64,000 bases of DNA. Source: Candidatus Frackibacter sp. WG13 (GTDB lineage: Bacteria > Bacillota > Halanaerobiia > Halobacteroidales > Acetohalobiaceae). A model generated the notes under the pieces. The model was not told the origin of the DNA and ran no database searches. It worked only from the letters and a program-made list of their open reading frames with translations. Shown piece by piece: positions 59,646 to 64,000 of the stretch (positions within the stretch are counted from its first letter, which is position 1; each line of letters opens with the position of its first letter). The position numbers were made by a program, and so were the translations under genes. Location of the stretch: the NCBI RefSeq assembly GCF_900114655.1, contig NZ_FOTT01000011.1:1-64000 (forward strand), written 5' to 3'.

Positions 59646-60860
59646 ATGAAAGTGTTAGTTTTGAATTGTGGTAGTTCTTCGGCTAAATATCAGTTGATCA
59701 ATATGGAAGATGAGTCGCCATTAGCAAGCGGGGTTGTAGAGAGAATTGGTATTGATGGTGCATTCTTGACACATGAACCAGTAGGAAGCGAAGAAGTCAA
59801 GATTGAGAATGAAATTCCAGACCATAGTGTAGCGATTAAGATGGTTATCGATGCTCTTTTAGATGATGATTATGGAGTAATTGATAGTATGGATGAGATT
59901 AGTGCTGTTGGTCACCGTGTTGTTCACGGAGGAGAGAATTTTGCTGATTCAGCATTAATCGACGATGAAGTGTATAATGCTATTGATGAAGTTAAGCACT
60001 TAGCGCCATTACACAATCCACCTAACTTATTAGGAATTCAGGTTAGCCAAGAGTTAATGCCTGAAACTCCTGATGTGGCAGTATTTGATACTGCTTTCCA
60101 TCAGACAATGCCTGCTAAGTCTTATATGTATGCACTACCTTATGAATGGTATGAAGACTATGGGGTGCGTCGTTATGGTTTCCATGGTACTTCTCATAAG
60201 TATGTTGCTAGACGAGCAGCAGAAATTCTTGATAAGCCATTTGAAGACTTAAAGATTATTACTTGTCACTTAGGAAATGGAGCTAGTATGGCTGCTGTTA
60301 AAGGTGGTAAGGTAATGGATACTAGTATGGGGTTAACGCCATTAGAAGGATTAGTAATGGGAACTCGTTGTGGAGATATTGATCCGGCGATTGTACCATT
60401 TATGATGGAAAATGAAGGTTATGAGCCTGCAGAAATGGATAACGTATTAAATAAGAAGAGTGGTGTAGCAGGTTTATCTGGAGTAAGTAATGACTTTAGA
60501 GATATTGGAGAAGAGGCAGAGAATGGTAACGAGCAAGCACAGATAGCTATTGATGTCTTTGCTCAGCGTGTGAAGAAGTATATCGGTTCTTACTCTGCGG
60601 TATTAGGTGGAGCAGATGTGGTAGTCTTCACTGCTGGTATTGGTGAGAATGCTATCGATATTAGAGCTAAAATTTTAGACGGATTAGATTATCTAGGTCT
60701 TACTTTAGATGAAGAGAAGAACGATATGCGTGGCGAAGAGCAAGTAATCACTACTGATGATTCTGATAATATTGCTATAGTGGTGCCTACTAATGAAGAA
60801 CTAGTAATTGCTCGTGACACTAAGCGATTAGTTGAAGAGGCTGAAGAAGTAGCTAGCTAA
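59646..60860 (+). CDS. ackA: Acetate kinase
   Basis: The protein has 404 residues. Signatures LVLNCGSSSAKYQLIN (start), GHRVVHGGENFAD, YGFHGTSHKYVARR, CHLGNGASMAAVKGG and FTAGIGENAIDIR are all present. It makes ATP and acetate from acetyl phosphate, the main energy-yielding step of many fermenters. It forms an operon with pta and ends in two consecutive hairpins. Confidence 0.97.
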   Translation: MKVLVLNCGSSSAKYQLINMEDESPLASGVVERIGIDGAFLTHEPVGSEEVKIENEIPDHSVAIKMVIDALLDDDYGVIDSMDEISAVGHRVVHGGENFADSALIDDEVYNAIDEVKHLAPLHNPPNLLGIQVSQELMPETPDVAVFDTAFHQTMPAKSYMYALPYEWYEDYGVRRYGFHGTSHKYVARRAAEILDKPFEDLKIITCHLGNGASMAAVKGGKVMDTSMGLTPLEGLVMGTRCGDIDPAIVPFMMENEGYEPAEMDNVLNKKSGVAGLSGVSNDFRDIGEEAENGNEQAQIAIDVFAQRVKKYIGSYSAVLGGADVVVFTAGIGENAIDIRAKILDGLDYLGLTLDEEKNDMRGEEQVITTDDSDNIAIVVPTNEELVIARDTKRLVEEAEEVAS

Positions 60861-60903
60861 GATTGACATTTGTTAATGATTATAATTAAATAGAATGATA
60901 ATT

Positions 60904-60947
60904 AATAGCTCCTGAGGTGAATTTATTACTTCAGGAGCTATTTTATG
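60904..60947 (+). terminator. Terminator after ackA
   Basis: AATAGCTCCTGA (60904-60915) pairs with TCAGGAGCTATT (60931-60942), followed by TTATG. Confidence 0.75.
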
Positions 60948-60949
60948 TA

Positions 60950-60995
60950 AAGGGTTGACACTTAAAAATAGTAAAAGTGTCAGCCCTTTTTTATT
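60950..60995 (+). terminator. Second hairpin terminator behind ackA
   Basis: AAGGGTTGACACTT (60950-60963) pairs with AAGTGTCAGCCCTT (60975-60988), then TTTTTTATTCT. With the hairpin at 60904 it forms a tandem terminator. Confidence 0.8.
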
Positions 60996-61133
60996 CTACT
61001 CTACACTAAGGACAGGACCTCTTAAAATCGGTTCTCCAACTCGTGTATTATCTAATTGAGGTCGAACTACAACATTAATTGGGAATAAAGTACCGCCAAA
61101 AGTTAAGAAAGTTGTAGCTGCCCATACCTCCTC
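60996..61133 (-). pseudogene. Possible gene remnant on the - strand
   Basis: GAGGAGGT (- strand, 61126-61133) is a fine ribosome site, but no normal start follows in the longest frame. That frame reads FLTFGGTLFPINVVVRPQLD then TRVGEPILRGPVLSVE and stop at 60996. The composition looks protein-like. The other frame with ATG stops after 16 codons. It is probably a decayed or frameshifted small gene; family unknown. Confidence 0.3.
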
Positions 61134-61296
61134 TTTGATTTACCATATTTTATGAAATATTTAATTAAAATGTGCAGAGATTAGTTAATTATTTTTTTAT
61201 TGCAATCATTATAGCGATAAGATACAATAATAATTGGTAAATATTTTTAAAAGTACTTGGTGATGATATAAACTAGAAGGGAGTCAAGGATTAGCA
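61134..61296. other. Promoter-side gap of the U32 peptidase gene
   Basis: AT-rich and without clear repeats; presumably the promoter of the U32 peptidase gene. Confidence 0.3.
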
Positions 61297-63783
61297 ATGT
61301 ATAATTATCATTCGGATAAACCAGAATTATTAGCACCAGTAGGGAATCGTGAAAGTTTGTATGCAGCAGTACAGAATGGGTGTGATGCTGTTTATTTAGG
61401 TGGGAAAGCTTTTAATGCCCGTGAAAATGCTCAAAATTTTACTGTAGATGAATTGAAAGAAGTCTTTAATTACGCTCATATTCGTGGAGTTAAGGTTTAT
61501 GTTACGGTTAATACTTTATATAAAGATGATGAAGTTAGAGATGTACTTAAGTTCATAGAAAAGATCTATAATTATGGGGTAGATGCAGTAATTGTACAGG
61601 ATTTAGGAGTGGCTCGCTTAATCAATGAAGCATTTCCAGATTTAGAATTACACGGGAGTACGCAGATGACTATACATAATTTAGAAGGAGCAAAGTATTT
61701 AGAAGATCTGGGATTTTCACGAGTGATTTTGGCTCGTGAGTTATCTTTAGATGAAATTAAAAAGATTATAAAAGGGACTAAATTAGAAGTAGAGACATTT
61801 GTTCATGGGGCTTTATGTGTCTGTTATTCAGGACAATGTCTTATGAGTAGTTTAATAGGTGGGAGAAGTGGGAATCGTGGTCGTTGTGCTCAGCCATGTC
61901 GTTTACCTTATACTTTGGTTGAGCTAGAAGATGAAGTGGTAGTCGGGAAAGAATATACTAATAGTCATTTACTTAGTCCTAAGGATATCAATACCTTAGA
62001 GATTTTACCGAATTTAATTGACGTCGGAATTCGATCGCTTAAAGTTGAAGGAAGGATGAAGCGACCAGAATATACTGCATTGGTAATAAAGAATTATCGC
62101 AAATATATTGATAATTATTTACAAAATAGACAGCAAAGCTATGGAGTTAGTGAGAAAGATAAAGAAGATATTAAACAGATATTTAATCGCGGTGGTTTTA
62201 TTCCTGGATATTATCTTGGGAAAGAAGATTTAGATTTAATTAGTTATGAGCGACCTAAAAATTGGGGGATAAAGGTTGGAGAAGTAATTAATTATGATCA
62301 TAGAAGTAAAGAATGCAAAATAAAATTAAGTACAGAGCTTAATTCTGGTGATGGAATTGAAATTTGGACTGAAGATGGTAGAAATCCTGGGCTTACCTTA
62401 TCTAATTTTGAACTATTATCAGAAGATATAATAACAATTAATGTTAGAGGTAGAATTAAAGTAGGAGATTTAGTTTATCGTACATCGGATAAAGAGTTGT
62501 TAAGTGGTTTACAGAAAAGTTATGAGCAACCAGATACTATGAAAAAGATAGAGATTTATGGGCAGTTAATTGCTAATTTAGGCGATCCAATGCAGCTTAA
62601 TATTTGGGAGCAGGAAGGACATTATGTGTCGGTAACTAGTGAATTTATTCCAGAAGAGGCTAGAAAGCAACCAATTACGGAAGAAGACTTTAGAGAGCAA
62701 TTGAATAAATTAGGTAATACTCCTTATCAATTTGGAAATTTAGAGTTGGATGTTGATTATAATTTATTTGTACCTATCTCTAAAATAAATGAGCTGCGTC
62801 GTAAAGCGATAGAAAAGTTGAATCAAAAAAGAAGTAAGCAATTCATTGTAAATTCTCGTAATAATAGCTTGCAAGAAGAATATTTTGAATTAAAAGATGC
62901 TAAAAGAGAGGATAAATGTAAATTAACGGTCTATCTTAAAGAATTAGATTATTTAAACGATCTTTTAAGATTAGGAGTAGATAGAATTTATTGTGATAGT
63001 AAAGGGTTAAATATAGATGATAATATAGATGATATAGAAAGGTTAGCTCAAAAATTTATTAATTATGATACAGAATTATTTATTAAGTTACCACAGATTG
63101 CTCGTCAGGATGAAATGAAGGAAGTCAAAGAGAAAATTAGTAAGTTAGAGGCAAGTAATGTAGATGGTTATCTAGTTTCACAATTAGGTGTTGCTCAGAT
63201 ATTAAAAGGAACTGGTAAGGAGTTAATTGTTGACTATTCGGTTAATAATTTTAATAGTTATATGGTTAAACATTGGCAACAAGAGGGTTATCAAGGAGTT
63301 GTGTTATCACCTGAGCTTAATTTAAAAGAAATCAAAAGTTTAACTCAATATAATGAGATTGACAAAGAACTTATCGTTTATGGACACTTACCGATGATGG
63401 TTACTGAATATTGTCCAATTGGTAGTGTAGCAACAGATTTTGATATTAATAAAGATTGTAACCGCGAGTGTCTAGAAAACGATTATGGTCTATTAGATCG
63501 AAAAGGAATGGTTGCTCCTATTGAAACAGACCCAAGGACTTGTTCTACATTTATTTATAATAGTCAAACATTATACTTAGTAGATTATTTAACAGAGATT
63601 ACTGAGGCAGGTTGTCAAAGCTATCGTCTTGATTTTACTTTTGAGGATAGGGAAGAAGTTATTGAAATCATTAGTGCTTACCAAGCTAAAATTAATAACG
63701 AAGATTTTGATTTTAATGAGTTAAAGGCTAAGATGAGAAGAAAAGATTATACTACGGGACACTTTTATCGCGGTGTGAAGTAG
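61297..63783 (+). CDS. U32-family peptidase with DUF3656 (RlhA-like)
   Basis: The protein has 828 residues. N-terminal TIM-barrel-like U32 domain: PELLAPVGNRESLYAAVQNG, LHGSTQMTIHN. Conserved Cys cluster in FVHGALCVCYSGQCLMSS, GRCAQPCR and later Cys near 720-750 (YCPIGS, CNREC) likely bind Fe-S. A DUF3656/collagenase-like middle domain follows. In E. coli RlhA of this type hydroxylates C2501 of 23S rRNA; other U32 proteins act in tRNA modification or as peptidases, so the exact role is unproved. The ATG follows AGAAGGGAG at some distance. Confidence 0.85.
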   Translation: MYNYHSDKPELLAPVGNRESLYAAVQNGCDAVYLGGKAFNARENAQNFTVDELKEVFNYAHIRGVKVYVTVNTLYKDDEVRDVLKFIEKIYNYGVDAVIVQDLGVARLINEAFPDLELHGSTQMTIHNLEGAKYLEDLGFSRVILARELSLDEIKKIIKGTKLEVETFVHGALCVCYSGQCLMSSLIGGRSGNRGRCAQPCRLPYTLVELEDEVVVGKEYTNSHLLSPKDINTLEILPNLIDVGIRSLKVEGRMKRPEYTALVIKNYRKYIDNYLQNRQQSYGVSEKDKEDIKQIFNRGGFIPGYYLGKEDLDLISYERPKNWGIKVGEVINYDHRSKECKIKLSTELNSGDGIEIWTEDGRNPGLTLSNFELLSEDIITINVRGRIKVGDLVYRTSDKELLSGLQKSYEQPDTMKKIEIYGQLIANLGDPMQLNIWEQEGHYVSVTSEFIPEEARKQPITEEDFREQLNKLGNTPYQFGNLELDVDYNLFVPISKINELRRKAIEKLNQKRSKQFIVNSRNNSLQEEYFELKDAKREDKCKLTVYLKELDYLNDLLRLGVDRIYCDSKGLNIDDNIDDIERLAQKFINYDTELFIKLPQIARQDEMKEVKEKISKLEASNVDGYLVSQLGVAQILKGTGKELIVDYSVNNFNSYMVKHWQQEGYQGVVLSPELNLKEIKSLTQYNEIDKELIVYGHLPMMVTEYCPIGSVATDFDINKDCNRECLENDYGLLDRKGMVAPIETDPRTCSTFIYNSQTLYLVDYLTEITEAGCQSYRLDFTFEDREEVIEIISAYQAKINNEDFDFNELKAKMRRKDYTTGHFYRGVK

Positions 63784-64000
63784 GAACGTGAAATAGGAAT
63801 AAGTGGAAACGAATTTAATAAAATATATATATAAGGTTAAGATTGAGTAGATAACAGATTACAATCAAGACCGTTAAAGACAGTTTGACACAGATTATCA
63901 CAGACTAAAGACAAATAAATAATAATTAAAATTTGGCAATAATAGAATATAGATTGATATTGTTATGTTGTGGATTTAGTATTTATTAGTTTTTTTAAAG
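63784..64000. other. Trailing intergenic region
   Basis: About 217 AT-rich bases to the window edge. No frame, hairpin or repeat that I can support. Confidence 0.4.

Noticed and set aside
1-64000. CRISPR arrays, rRNA genes, prophage or plasmid origin
   Set aside because: No regularly spaced repeats, rRNA sequence, phage structural genes or replication genes were seen.

Overview
The window comes from a low-GC, anaerobic, Gram-positive-lineage bacterium that appears to have an outer membrane. Firmicute-type genes are common: two AbrB-like regulators, a Spo0B-type kinase, the ylbK-ylbL-ylbM (tmcAL) block, and pta-ackA. Oxygen-sensitive or anaerobic enzymes are present: a CooS CO dehydrogenase, an FprA flavodiiron protein, and Fe-S proteins. 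A beta-barrel protein ending in an aromatic residue, RND efflux genes and a TolC remnant point to a diderm envelope. My best inference is the class Halanaerobiia (Orenia/Halobacteroides-like); this rests on gene content only.

Region 1 (1-5133) holds insertion sequences and signalling genes. It has an IS30 tail, a cyclic-di-GMP-I riboswitch with its own promoter and terminator, and a complete IS110 element. The IS110 element carries a three-hairpin RNA whose loops match both element ends and both flanks, as expected for a bridge RNA. A Spo0B-type kinase, a STAS protein and an AbrB-like regulator follow, and the IS110 insertion cuts them off from the riboswitch.

Region 2 (5134-17838) is the most striking part: a putative extracellular electron transfer island. 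In order it has a 5-heme cytochrome, an 11-heme cytochrome, an NHL beta-propeller, a strongly codon-biased 4-heme cytochrome, an O-antigen-ligase-like membrane protein, an outer-membrane beta-barrel, a second NHL propeller, a 15-heme cytochrome and an undecaprenyl-phosphate sugar transferase. Together they could carry electrons from periplasm across the outer membrane to extracellular cytochromes held in, or modified by, polysaccharide. No inner-membrane quinol oxidase or haem-maturation gene is in view.

Region 3 (17839-31082) has an Fe-S protein, an iron alcohol dehydrogenase, an IS3 element, the nickel-pincer cofactor genes larE-larB-larC (no larA here), a Met-rich lipoprotein, a nitroreductase, and a MarR regulator with an EmrB/EmrA-type exporter. 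Region 4 (31083-49500) has FprA, an HD-GYP protein, LysR/YeiH, a PII-like/antiporter pair, a chemoreceptor, TetR-cupin-RND efflux with a TolC remnant, cooS, and a broken diguanylate cyclase. Region 5 (49501-64000) has AbrB-like and TetR-MATE genes with well-formed promoters, DUF169, an L,D-transpeptidase, glutaredoxin, tRNA-Met(CAT), ylbK-ylbL-tmcAL, pta-ackA and a U32 peptidase. Cyclic-di-GMP recurs: a riboswitch, an HD-GYP phosphodiesterase and a decayed GGDEF gene.
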